64,000 bases of DNA, taken from NCBI RefSeq assembly GCF_900094565.1, contig NZ_FMAF01000001.1:643378-707377 (forward strand), read 5' to 3'. Both the position numbers and the translations under genes were made by a program. This DNA comes from Martinezella lusitana. GTDB taxonomy: Bacteria; Pseudomonadota; Alphaproteobacteria; Rhizobiales; Rhizobiaceae. The notes beneath the pieces were generated by a model that was not told where the DNA came from, ran no database searches, and saw nothing but the letters and a program-made list of their open reading frames with translations. Within the stretch, counting starts at the first letter, position 1; every line of letters begins with the position of its first letter. Below, piece by piece: positions 39,927 through 50,600 of the stretch.

Positions 39927-39953
39927 CCTTTTTAAATCGATTAGATTAAAAGG
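39927..39953. promoter_or_regulatory. A+T-rich inverted repeat upstream of zwf
   Basis: CCTTTTTAAAT (39927-39937) and ATTAAAAGG (39945-39953) form an imperfect inverted repeat 33 bp before the zwf start. It may be an operator of the Entner-Doudoroff operon. It does not match the HexR consensus I know. Confidence 0.4.
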
Positions 39954-39985
39954 GACCTCAACCAAGACCGATTGAGAGATACCTC

Positions 39986-41461
39986 ATGAGCAGCCAAATC
40001 ATTCCCGTTGAACCATTTGATTATGTCGTTTTCGGCGGCAGTGGCGACCTTGCCGAGCGCAAGCTTCTGCCCGCTCTTTATCATCGCCAGATCGAAGGCC
40101 AATTCTCCGAACCGACCCGCGTCATCGGCGCTTCGCGTAGCGCGCTTTCGCACGAGGAATACCGCAAATTCGCCGACGCCGCCCTCAAGGAACACCTGAA
40201 GGGGGGCGAATATGACGAGGCGCAAGTCAAGAAGTTCCTCGCCCGTCTGTTCTATGTTCCGGTCGACGCGCGCAGTGATGCCGGCTGGGATCAGCTCAAG
40301 AAGATTCTCGACGAGGGCAAGGAGCGCGTCCGCGCTTTCTACCTGGCCGTCGCTCCGGGGATCTTCGGCGACATCTCGCAGAAGATCCACGACCACAAGC
40401 TGATCACCAAGCAGACCCGTATCGTCGTCGAAAAGCCGATCGGCCGCGACCTCGCTTCGGCCCTGCAGCTCAACGACACGATCGGCAAGGTCTTCAAGGA
40501 AGAGCAGATCTTCCGCATCGACCATTACCTCGGCAAGGAAACCGTGCAGAACCTGATGGCGCTGCGCTTCGCCAACGCCCTCTACGAACCGCTCTGGAAC
40601 GCCAATCACATCGACCATGTGCAGATCACGGTTGCGGAATCGGTTGGCCTTGAAGGCCGTGCCGGCTACTACGACACCGCCGGCGCCTTGCGCGACATGG
40701 TGCAGAACCACATCCTGCAGCTCCTTTGCCTGACCGCGATGGAAATCCCCTCCTCGATGGATTCCGAAGCCGTGCGCGACGAGAAGCTGAAGGTGCTGCG
40801 CGCGCTGAAGCCGATCAACGCTTCCAACGTCGAGCAGGCGACGGTTCGTGGCCAGTACCGCGCCGGCGCATCCTCGGGCGGCCCGGTCAAGGGCTACCTC
40901 GATGAACTCGAAGGCGGCGTCTCCAACACCGAAACCTTCGTCGCCATCAAGGCCGAGATCGGCAATTGGCGCTGGGCCGGCGTTCCCTTCTACATCCGCA
41001 CCGGCAAGCGTCTGGCAGGCCGCATGTCGGAGATCGTCATCACCTTCAAGCCGATCCCGCACAATATTTTCGATCAGGCCGCTGGCCGCACCGTCGCCAA
41101 CCAGCTGATCATCCGCCTGCAGCCGGACGAAGGCGTCAAGCAGTCGCTGATGATCAAGGACCCCGGTCCGGGCGGCATGCGCCTGCGCAACGTTTCGCTC
41201 GACATGAGCTTCGCCTCGGCCTTCAACGTCCGCAATCCGGATGCCTACGAGCGCCTGCTGATGGACGTCATCCGCTCCAACCAGACGCTGTTCATGCGCC
41301 GCGACGAAGTGGAAGCGGCGTGGAAGTGGGTCGATCCGATCCTCAAGGGTTGGGAAGAGGCCGGTCAGCAGGTGCAGGGCTATACGGCCGGCACATGGGG
41401 TCCGAGCCAGGCCATCGCGCTGATCGAGCGCGACGGCCGCACCTGGCATGACGATATTTAA
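39986..41461 (+). CDS. zwf: Glucose-6-phosphate 1-dehydrogenase
   Basis: A 491-residue enzyme that oxidises glucose 6-phosphate to 6-phosphogluconolactone with NAD(P)+. The coenzyme motif is VVFGGSGDLAERKLLPALY (GxxGDLxxR type), and the active-site block is FRIDHYLGKETVQNL, with the catalytic His in IDHYLGK. The FYIRTGKRL motif also belongs to the substrate site. Length is normal. It opens the zwf-pgl-edd operon, which commits hexoses to the Entner-Doudoroff pathway, the main sugar route in rhizobia. Confidence 0.96.
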   Translation: MSSQIIPVEPFDYVVFGGSGDLAERKLLPALYHRQIEGQFSEPTRVIGASRSALSHEEYRKFADAALKEHLKGGEYDEAQVKKFLARLFYVPVDARSDAGWDQLKKILDEGKERVRAFYLAVAPGIFGDISQKIHDHKLITKQTRIVVEKPIGRDLASALQLNDTIGKVFKEEQIFRIDHYLGKETVQNLMALRFANALYEPLWNANHIDHVQITVAESVGLEGRAGYYDTAGALRDMVQNHILQLLCLTAMEIPSSMDSEAVRDEKLKVLRALKPINASNVEQATVRGQYRAGASSGGPVKGYLDELEGGVSNTETFVAIKAEIGNWRWAGVPFYIRTGKRLAGRMSEIVITFKPIPHNIFDQAAGRTVANQLIIRLQPDEGVKQSLMIKDPGPGGMRLRNVSLDMSFASAFNVRNPDAYERLLMDVIRSNQTLFMRRDEVEAAWKWVDPILKGWEEAGQQVQGYTAGTWGPSQAIALIERDGRTWHDDI

Positions 41462-41476
41462 TCCGGGACGACAACG

Positions 41477-42175
41477 ATGACAGCGAATATGCATGCTTTC
41501 GCCAATGGCGCCGAACTCGCCGGCAAGCTCGCGGACAAGGTGACCGAGGCCCTCTCGGCCGCCATCGCCGCGCGCGGCTCCGCAAGCATAGCGGTCTCCG
41601 GCGGCTCGACGCCGAAGGCCTTCTTCCAGGTGCTGTCCTCGCGTTCGATTGACTGGGGCAAGGTGACCATCACCCTGGTCGACGAACGGTTTGTGCCGGC
41701 AGACAATCCGCGCTCGAACCACCTGCTCGTCCAGGAAAACCTGCTGAGGGACAAGGCCGCTGCGGCCAAGTTCCTCCCGCTCTATCAGGCCGTGGCTTCC
41801 GTCGAGGAGGCCGCAGCCATCGCCACGGAGAAGACCAAAGTCGTCAGCCAGCCCTTCGATGTCGCCATCCTCGGAATGGGCAATGACGGCCACACGGCCT
41901 CGTTCTTTCCGGGCGGCAGCAATCTCCTGACCGCTCTCGATCCGAAGACACCGCGCGGTATCATCACGATGGAAGCGGAAGGTGCCGGTGAGCCGCGGCT
42001 GACGTTTACCTTCTCCAGCCTTCAGGATGCCCGATTGCTGGTGCTCCATATCGAGGGAGAGGGCAAGAAGGACGTTTTGGCCAAGGCGGAAGCGCCGGGC
42101 GAAGAAACCGAGATGCCGATCCGCGCCGTGCTGCGCCGGGCCGCCTCTCCAGTCGAGATTTATTGGGCTCCCTGA
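41477..42175 (+). CDS. pgl: 6-Phosphogluconolactonase
   Basis: A 232-residue enzyme that hydrolyses 6-phosphogluconolactone to 6-phosphogluconate. The SISGG-type phosphate motif appears as SIAVSGGSTPKAFFQ, the VDERFVPADNPRSN block follows, and the catalytic-site motif is AILGMGNDGHTASFFPG. It belongs to the DevB/SOL type. It starts 15 bp after zwf and supplies the edd substrate. The intergenic gap to edd is about 180 bp, the only long one in the operon. Confidence 0.95.
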   Translation: MTANMHAFANGAELAGKLADKVTEALSAAIAARGSASIAVSGGSTPKAFFQVLSSRSIDWGKVTITLVDERFVPADNPRSNHLLVQENLLRDKAAAAKFLPLYQAVASVEEAAAIATEKTKVVSQPFDVAILGMGNDGHTASFFPGGSNLLTALDPKTPRGIITMEAEGAGEPRLTFTFSSLQDARLLVLHIEGEGKKDVLAKAEAPGEETEMPIRAVLRRAASPVEIYWAP

Positions 42176-42354
42176 CGCAGCCGACAGGCCTCGTCATCGA
42201 ACTCTGAAAGACCAGCAACAGCTGCTGCGCCGGGCGCCCGCAAGGGCGTATCGGCATCGCATTGACATTCGAACCACGCGCCACGCCCTCTACCAAAACA
42301 GATCGAAGCCGATCTTCCGGGGCACCGCGCAGAACAGACGGAGGCAGATCGACC

Positions 42355-44175
42355 ATGGCCGCTGACGCCCGCATTTCCAAGATTACCGCACGCATCGTCG
42401 AGCGCTCGAAGCCGACGCGAGAGCGCTATCTGGACCGCCTGCGCAATACCGCGATGAAGGGTGCGCAACGCTCCGTGCTCGGCTGCGCCAACCTGGCGCA
42501 TGGTTTCGCAGTCTGTTCCCCCTCCGAGAAGGATGCACTGGCGGGCGACCGCGTGCCCAATCTCGGGATCATCACCTCCTATAACGACATGCTCTCGGCG
42601 CATCAGCCCTTCGAGACCTATCCCGCGATCATCCGCGAGGCAGCAGCCGCGGCCGGCGGCATCGCCCAGGTGGCTGGCGGCGTGCCTGCCATGTGCGACG
42701 GCGTCACGCAGGGTCAGCCGGGCATGGAGCTCTCGCTGTTCTCGCGCGACCTGATTGCCATGTCGGCCGGCGTCGGCCTGTCGCACAACATGTTCGATGC
42801 GGCCGTCTTCCTCGGCGTATGCGACAAGATTGTGCCGGGCCTCGTTATCGCCGCCCTCTCCTTCGGCCATCTGCCGGCCGTCTTCATTCCGGCCGGGCCG
42901 ATGACGTCAGGCCTGCCGAACGACGAGAAGTCGCGCGTGCGCCAACTCTACGCCGAAGGCAAGGTCGGCCGCCCCGAACTGCTGGAGGCGGAATCGAAGT
43001 CCTATCATGGCCCCGGCACCTGCACCTTCTACGGCACGGCCAATTCCAACCAGATGCTGATGGAAATCATGGGCTTCCACATGCCCGGCGCGTCCTTCGT
43101 CAATCCCGGCACGCCGCTGCGCGAGGCCCTGACCCGCGAGGCCACCAAGCGGGCGCTCGCCATCACCGCCATGGGCAACGAATTCACGCCGGCCGGAGAG
43201 ATGATCGACGAGCGTTCGATCGTCAACGGTGTCGTCGGCCTGCACGCCACCGGCGGCTCGACGAACCACACGATGCACCTGGTCGCCATGGCGCGCGCCG
43301 CCGGCATCGTGCTGACCTGGCAGGATATTTCGGAGCTTTCCGACATCATCCCGCTGCTTGCCCGCGTCTATCCGAACGGGCTTGCCGACGTGAACCACTT
43401 CCATGCCGCCGGCGGCATGGGCTTTCTCATCAAGGAGCTGCTGAAGAAGGGGCTGCTTCACGATGACGTGCGTACCGTCTACGGTCATGGCCTCAGCTCC
43501 TATTCCATCGACGTCAAGCTCGGCGCCGACGGCAATGTCGCGCGCGAACCGGCACCTGAAAAGAGCGCCGATCCGAAGGTGCTGGCGAGCATCGAGACGC
43601 CGTTCCAGGGCAATGGCGGCCTGAAGATGCTGCGCGGCAACATCGGCAAGGCGGTCATCAAGATTTCCGCCGTCAAGCTGGAACGCCACATCATCGAAGC
43701 GCCGGCCGTCATCTTCCACGATCAGCTGGAGATGCAGCAGGCATTCAAGGACGGCAAGCTGAACCGCGACTTCGTCGCCGTCGTCCGCCTCCAGGGCCCG
43801 AAGGCCAACGGCATGCCGGAGCTGCACAAGCTGACGCCGGCGCTCGGCGTGCTGCAGGATCGCGGCTTCCGCGTGGCGCTTCTGACCGACGGCCGTATGT
43901 CCGGCGCATCCGGCAAAGTTCCGGCCGCAATCCATGTCACGCCGGAAGCCGTCGAAGGCGGCCCTATCGCCCGCATCCGGGAGGGCGACATCATCCGCAT
44001 CGACGCGATCGCCGGCACGCTGGAGGTGCTGGTGGACGCCGCCGATATGGCCGAGCGCGAACCGGTCACCGCAGATCTCTCCGGGAACGAATTCGGCATG
44101 GGGCGCGAGCTCTTCGCCCCGTTCCGCCGTGCCGCGGGTCCGGCCGATCAGGGCGCAAGCGTCCTGTTCCACTGA
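42355..44175 (+). CDS. edd: Phosphogluconate dehydratase
   Basis: A 606-residue Fe-S dehydratase that converts 6-phosphogluconate to 2-keto-3-deoxy-6-phosphogluconate. Cluster cysteines are in [18 protein letters not shown] and in [16 protein letters not shown], with an upstream Cys in [11 protein letters not shown]. The [12 protein letters not shown] block is typical of the IlvD/Edd family. ATG 42355 has a strong GGAGG. The aldolase gene eda is not in the operon or elsewhere in this window. A nested hairpin 77 bp after the stop may end the transcript. Confidence 0.95.
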   Translation: MAADARISKITARIVERSKPTRERYLDRLRNTAMKGAQRSVLGCANLAHGFAVCSPSEKDALAGDRVPNLGIITSYNDMLSAHQPFETYPAIIREAAAAAGGIAQVAGGVPAMCDGVTQGQPGMELSLFSRDLIAMSAGVGLSHNMFDAAVFLGVCDKIVPGLVIAALSFGHLPAVFIPAGPMTSGLPNDEKSRVRQLYAEGKVGRPELLEAESKSYHGPGTCTFYGTANSNQMLMEIMGFHMPGASFVNPGTPLREALTREATKRALAITAMGNEFTPAGEMIDERSIVNGVVGLHATGGSTNHTMHLVAMARAAGIVLTWQDISELSDIIPLLARVYPNGLADVNHFHAAGGMGFLIKELLKKGLLHDDVRTVYGHGLSSYSIDVKLGADGNVAREPAPEKSADPKVLASIETPFQGNGGLKMLRGNIGKAVIKISAVKLERHIIEAPAVIFHDQLEMQQAFKDGKLNRDFVAVVRLQGPKANGMPELHKLTPALGVLQDRGFRVALLTDGRMSGASGKVPAAIHVTPEAVEGGPIARIREGDIIRIDAIAGTLEVLVDAADMAEREPVTADLSGNEFGMGRELFAPFRRAAGPADQGASVLFH

Positions 44176-44251
44176 AGCGTCTCACGGCTTAGCGCCGTGA
44201 AGCGCCAGCAGCGGGCGATAAGCAACGTCTGCTCAAACGAAGACTGGCGGC

Positions 44252-44302
44252 GGCTTTATCGGTTGGTTCGGGCAGAAGCCCGATGGCTTCTCCGATAAAG
44301 CC
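44252..44302. repeat. Nested inverted repeat downstream of edd
   Basis: Outer arms GGCTTTATCGG (44252-44262) and CCGATAAAGCC (44292-44302) are perfect 11-bp complements. They enclose an inner perfect stem TCGGGC/GCCCGA (44268-44273 with 44278-44283). There is no T-run. It may be an edd terminator, an mRNA stabiliser, or part of a non-coding RNA. Confidence 0.7.
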
Positions 44303-44478
44303 TGCCACGTCCGGCGATTTTCCTAGCGCCTTATATTTCCATATTTCGCTGCGTGTCCAACGAGCGCACGCAGCCTCGCTCCGGACAGCATGGAGGGCAC
44401 GTTCCGAATGGAACGCTGCTCGACGTCGCCGGGTGAAATCCCGCTGGGTACACCAACCTCAGGTTCGGGCAAGCTAGT

Positions 44479-44570
44479 CTGACTACACCCGCTTTGTCAG
44501 GCTGTGAATTTTTATGACTGTCAGTTTTCGGGCCCCGAACATTCACGCGATGCTGGTTATCGGGTGAATG
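44479..44570 (+). promoter_or_regulatory. Structured leader upstream of the octad-repeat gene
   Basis: Within 130 bp of the start codon several complementary blocks compete. CTGAC (44479-44483) can pair with GTCAG at 44496-44500 or 44520-44524. GTGAAT (44504-44509) can pair with ATTCAC (44541-44546), which is also one arm of a long hairpin CATTCAC-G-CGAT / ATCG-G-GTGAATG (44540-44570). Mutually exclusive folds suggest regulation of the 5' UTR. I match it to no known riboswitch. Confidence 0.4.
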
Positions 44571-44605
44571 GCTTTCCGTATTAGCTAACATTAAGAGCTG
44601 CACGT

Positions 44606-47600
44606 ATGACTTCGATCGTCACCACCCTAAGCACCACTCAGATCAGGTCTCTTTCGACCGCTGCGGTTAAGGCCTGGACGACGGAGGACGTAGCATCACT
44701 GTCTACAAAGCAGATTAGCGTCCTTTCTTCGGCTCAAATTGCCGCGTTGGATACGGAAGACGTTGATGTCCTCAGTTCGCAGCAGTTGAACGCCATTTCA
44801 CAAAACGCCATCGTCGGCTTGACGCTTGATCAGCTCGCTGTTCTTACCGGTTCGGACATCGAAAGTCTGAGCACGCTTCAGATCGCCGCGATCACCACAG
44901 CGCAGATCAGCGCTCTATCGACAGATCAGGCGGAAGCCTTGACCACGTCTCAGGTCAAAGCCCTTGGCTCAAAGCAGTTGGCGGCTCTAAGCGCTGCGGA
45001 CGTGTCGACTTTCTCCACTGATGATATTGCTGCGATCACCAACCAAGCGATATCGGGCCTGGATACGCGCGCCATTGCAGCGCTTTCCACCGATCAGGTT
45101 GCCGCCCTGAGCAGCAGTGGGATTACCGGCCTGACGACGAGCCAGATCGCAGCACTGAGCACGGCTCAAGTCGCCGCCTTCACAACAATTCAGATCGCTG
45201 CTCTCAAAGCGTCGCAAATCGCGGTGATGAGGACAAACGATATTGCGGTGCTCTCCACCGCACAAATTGCCTCCCTGAGTACGAGTGCTATCGCCGGCCT
45301 GACGACGAGCCAGATCGCAGCGCTGAGCACGGATCAGGCCGAGGCGCTTTCCTCCACGCAGGTCAAGGTGCTGAGTTCGTCCCAGCTTGCGTCACTCGGG
45401 ACGGATGACGTCGCTACATTCTCCGCCGCGGATATGGCGGCAATCACCGTTTCGGCGGTGCCCGGCTTGTCCACGGCCGTTATCGCGGCCCTCTCGACCG
45501 ATCAGATCGCTGCCTTGAGCACCGGCGCGATCTCCGGTCTGACGACAGCCCAGATAGGAGCGTTGAGCACGGAGCAGGTCGCTGCCCTGACGACGACGCA
45601 GGTCGGCGCTCTCAAGGCGACGCAAGTCGCTGTTATGAGTACAGATGACATCGCGGCGCTGTCAAACACGCAGATGGCCGCCCTGAGTAAGACCGCAGTC
45701 GCGGGCCTGACCACGGCCCAGATTGCTGCTTTGAGCACGATGCAGGTCACAGCCTTGACGACGACACAGGTCAACGCCCTCAAGGCGGCGCAAGTCGCGG
45801 TCATGAGCACGACCGAAATCGCGGCGCTATCGAGCGCACAGATTGCCGCCCTAAGCATAACCGGTCTTTCCGGCCTGACGACGACCCAGATTGCCGCCTT
45901 GAGCACGGCACAAGCCGAGGCGTTGACGACAACGCAGGTCGCGGCACTGAGTTCGACACAGTTTTCCGCCATGGGAACGGACGATATCGCGACCTTCTCG
46001 ACCGCCGATATCGCGGCGATTTCCAGCAGAGCGATATCGGGCCTGAGCACGGACGTCATAGCAGCCCTCTCGTCCACCCAGATTGCTGCTTTGAGCAAGA
46101 CCGGGATTGCAGGTCTGAGCACCAATCAGATCGCGGCGTTGAGCACGACACAGGCGGCCGTCCTGGCGACGACCCAAGTCGCCGCGCTGAGTTCCAAGCA
46201 GATTGCGGCTTTGGGTACGGATGTCATCGCATCCCTCTCCTCCGAACAGGTCAGCGCGCTCAGTACGGTCGGCATCGCCGGCCTGACCACTGGCCAAATC
46301 GCCGCCTTGAGCACGACGCAGGCTGCGGCGCTTTCCGCCGCTCAAGTAAAAGCACTGAGCTCGACCCAGCTTTCCGCCATGGGTGCGGACGACATAGCCA
46401 CGTTCTCGGCCGCCGAGATCGCGGCGCTTTCCAGCAAAGCCATGGCAGGCCTGGGTACCGATGTTATTGCATCTCTTTCCACGGATCAGATTGCCGCCTT
46501 GGGCACAAGCGCGGCTGTCGGCCTGACGACAAGCCAAATTGCTGCGCTTTCGACCGCACAGATCGCCGCCCTCAGTTCAAGTGCCATTGCAAGCTTGACG
46601 ACGAGCCAGATCTCTACCCTGAGCACGGAGCAGGTCGCCACCTTGACGACCACCCAGGCTGCCGCCCTGAAAGCAGCTCAGGTTGCCGCCATGGGTACGG
46701 ACGACATCATGGCGTTTTCGACCGCGCAGATCGCTGCCCTCAGCACCAGTGCCGTTGCGAACCTGACGACCGGCCAGATCGCGGCGTTGAGCACAGCGCA
46801 GGCCGAGGCGCTGTCGTCCTCACAGGTCAAGGTGCTGAGTTCAACACAGCTTGCCGCCTTGAGCCCGGATGACATAGCCACGTTTTCGACCGCCGATATT
46901 GCAACGATATCAAGCAAAGCCATAGTCGGGCTGAGCACCGGTGTCATTGCATCGCTTTCCACCGAGCAGGTTGCGGCGCTGAGCACAAGTGCGATCGTCG
47001 GCCTGACGACCGGCCAGATTGCGACCTTGAGCACCAGCCAGGTTGCGGCGCTGACCACGACCCAGGTCGCGGTACTGAGCTCAACTCAGATGGCCGCTTT
47101 CGGGACGAATGATATAGCCGCCTTCTCGACCGCGGATATAGCGGCGATATCAAGCAAAGCCGCCGCGGGCTTGAGCACCGGCGTCATCGCAGATCTTTCC
47201 GCAGCGCAAATTGCCGCCCTGAGCACAAGCGCGCTCGCCGGCCTGACCACCAGTCAGATCGCAGCGTTGAGCACCAGCCAAATCGCGGCGTTGAGCACTG
47301 CGCGAATTGGAGTGCTGACGTCGACACAGGTCTCCGCCTTGAATGCCGGCGTGATCACATCCCTTTCCACGGCGCAGATTGCGGCACTGAGTACATCCGG
47401 CGTTACAGGCCTGACGACCGATCAGATCAACACGCTGAGTACGGCGCAGATGCAGGCATTGACGACGAGCCAGGTTGCCGCGCTGAATTCTACCCAGATT
47501 GCCGCTCTTGGAACGGATGATATCGCCACCTTCTCGACCGAGGAGATCGCGGCGCTCTCAAGCAAGGCCATATCGGGCTTGGGCACGAACGTCATCGCGG

Positions 47601-50600
47601 CGCTCTCGACGAATCAGGTCGCTGCTCTGAGCGCGGTCGGAATTGCCGGGTTGACGACCAGCCAGATCGCGGCCCTGAGCACGGCGCAGATCGCCGCCCT
47701 GCCCACGGTGCGCGTCACGGCGCTCAGCTCGGCGCAGATCGCGGCGCTTAGCACGGATGTCATCGCCTCGCTTTCCACAACGCAGTTCGCAGCCATAAGC
47801 ACCTCCGGTGTTGCCGGCTTGACCACAGATCAGGTCAACGCTCTGAGCACCGATCAAGTGGCAGCATTGACGACGAGCCAGTTCGCGGCCCTGAAATCCA
47901 CCCAGCTCTCCGCTCTTGGGACGGATGATATCGCCGCTCTATCCACCGCCGATGTCGCGGTGATCAGTTCAGGTGCGATATCGGGATTGTCCACGGCTGC
48001 GATTGCCGCTCTGTCGACCGCGCAGATCGCAGCCTTGAGCACAGCGGGCGTCGCCGGCCTCAACACGACGCAGATCGATGCATTGAGTACCGGCCAGGTC
48101 GATGCTCTGGTCACGAAACAGGTGGCGGCTCTGCGTTCATCGCAGATTGCCGCTATGGATGCGGATATCATAGCCTCCCTCTCCACTGACCAGATTGCCG
48201 CCCTGAGCACACTCAGCATCACGGGTCTGACGACGAGCCAGATCGCCGCCCTTGGCACGGCGCAGGTCGAGGCACTTTCCTCCGCGCAGGTGAAGGTGCT
48301 GAGTTCGACCCAGATGGCTGCGTTGGGTGCAGACGACATAGCCACGTTCTCGACTGCCGACATAGCGGCGATTTCGAATACCGCCGTCCCCGGCCTGAGC
48401 ACGGCCGTCATCTCCGCACTCTCCACCGGCCAGATCGCAGCTCTGAGTACGACCGGCATTGCAGGCCTGACAACCGATCAGGTCGCCGCCTTGTCCACGG
48501 CGCAGATTGCCGCCTTGTCCACGGCGCGAATTGCGGCGCTGAGCTCGAGCCAGGTCGCCGTCTTGAGCACGGGAGCTATCGCGTCGCTTTCCACCGGCCA
48601 GATAGCGGCACTCAGCACCGCCGGCATCGACGGCCTCACCACCGATCAGATTGCGGCCCTCAGCACGGCACAGACCGAAGCGCTGACGACGAGCCAGGTC
48701 GCAACACTGAGCTCAACCCAGCTCGCCGCGTTGAGCACGGCAGATATAGCAACCTTCTCGACCGCCGATCTCGCGGTGATCGGTTCGCTTGCCATTTCGG
48801 GCTTGTCCACGGCTGCCGTCGCAGCCCTGTCGACAAACCAGGTCGCCGCCCTCAGCACCGGCGGCGTTGCCGGGATGACAAGCGACCAGATTCTCGCCTT
48901 GAGCAGCAATCAGATGGATGCCCTGCTTACCAAGCAGATTGCAGCGTTGAGTTCGACACAGGTCGCGGCTTTGGGCACAGGCGTTATCGCCGTGCTTTCC
49001 ACCGCGCAGATCGAGGCTCTAAGCACCTCGGGTATCGCCGGCCTTTCCACGAAACAGATCGCGGCGCTGAGCACCACACAGGCCGAGGCCCTGACGGCTG
49101 CCCAGGTGGGCGCTCTGAATTCCAAACAGGTTGGAGTCCTGAGTACGGACGACATCGCGACCTTCTCGACCAAGGACATCGCGGCGATCGGCTCGAGTGT
49201 CATATCGGGCCTGTCCACGGCCGCCGTTGCCGCGCTGTCGACGGCGCAGATCGCCGCGCTCAGTGCCTCCGGCATTGCCGGTCTGACCACCAGGCAGATT
49301 GTCGCTTTGAGCACTGGCCAGCTTCAGGCTCTCACCACGACGCAGATCGCAGCGCTGAATTCGGCCCAGCTTTCAATGCTGACGACGGACGACATGGCTG
49401 CTCTCTCCACCAATGGTATCGCCGCGATCAGCTCCAGCGCCATATCCGGCCTGTCCACCGCTGCCATTGCCGCACTATCGACGGCGCAGATCGCCGCGCT
49501 CAGTACATCCGGCGTTGCCGGCCTTACCACCAAACAGATCGCGGCCTTGAATACCGGTCAGGCCGAGGCGTTGACGACTGCTCAGGTCGCCGTCCTCAGT
49601 TCTACGCAGCTTGCAGCCCTGACAGCCGACGACATAGCTGTCTTCTCGACCAAGGACATCGCAGCGATCGGCTCCAGCGCCATATCGGGCTTGTCCACGG
49701 CAGCCGTTGCCGCACTGTCGACGGCGCAGATCGCCGCACTCAGCACGGCAGGGATCACCGGCCTTTCCACCAGACAGATCGCGGTCCTGACCACCAGTCA
49801 GGTCGATGCCCTGCCTACCAAGCAGATTGCGGCTCTGAGCCCGACCCAGGTCGCGGCATTGAGCACGGGCGTTATCGCTGCCCTTTCCACTGCGCAAGTC
49901 GCCGCACTCAGCACATCCGGCACCACGGGTCTGACCACCACGCAGGTTCCCGTCCTCAGCACCGGTCAGGCCCAGGCCCTGACGACAGCCCAGATCGGCG
50001 CTCTCAGCTCCAAGCAGGTCTCTGCCCTCAGCACAGATGACATCGCCGCCCTGACGACGGACCAGATCGCGGCGCTCAGCACGGCCGGCATTGCGGGCAT
50101 GACCACCGCGCAGATCGCCATATTGAGCACCGATCAGGCCCAGGCCCTGACGGCTACGCAGGTCGGCGCGCTGAGCTCGAAGCAGATAGCGGCCCTGGGA
50201 ACGGATGCTCTGGAGACTTTCTCGACCGCCGATATGGCGGCAATCAGTTCGAGCGCCATATCGGGATTGTCCACGGCCACGCTTGCCGCCTTCTCGACGG
50301 ACCAGATCGCGGCGTTGGGCATAGCCAGCATCGCAGGTTTGACCACAGGACAGATTTCCGCCTTGGGCACCGGCCAGCTCGCGGCCCTGACCACCGCGCA
50401 GGTTGCTATCCTTGCCTCCACCCAGATTGCTGGCCTTGGCACCGCAAGTATCGCTGCGCTGTCGACCGCGCAAATCGCTGCCCTCAGCACGGCCGGCATC
50501 GCCGGCCTGACCACGGCTCAGATAGGGGCTCTGAGTTCCGACCAGGCCGAGGCCCTCACGACGCCCCAGGTTGCCGCGTTGAGCTCGACCCAGATCGCAG

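Noticed and set aside
39927..39953. HexR site before zwf
   Set aside because: The repeat lacks the TGTAAT/ATTACA-type ends of HexR sites.
39941..42049. 702-codon minus-strand ORF opposite zwf-pgl
   Set aside because: Antisense shadow of the two metabolic genes.
44380..44480. Riboswitch or tRNA-like element before the octad gene
   Set aside because: The GC-rich stretch around 44425-44480 looks structured, but I could not match it to any known riboswitch core or tRNA fold.
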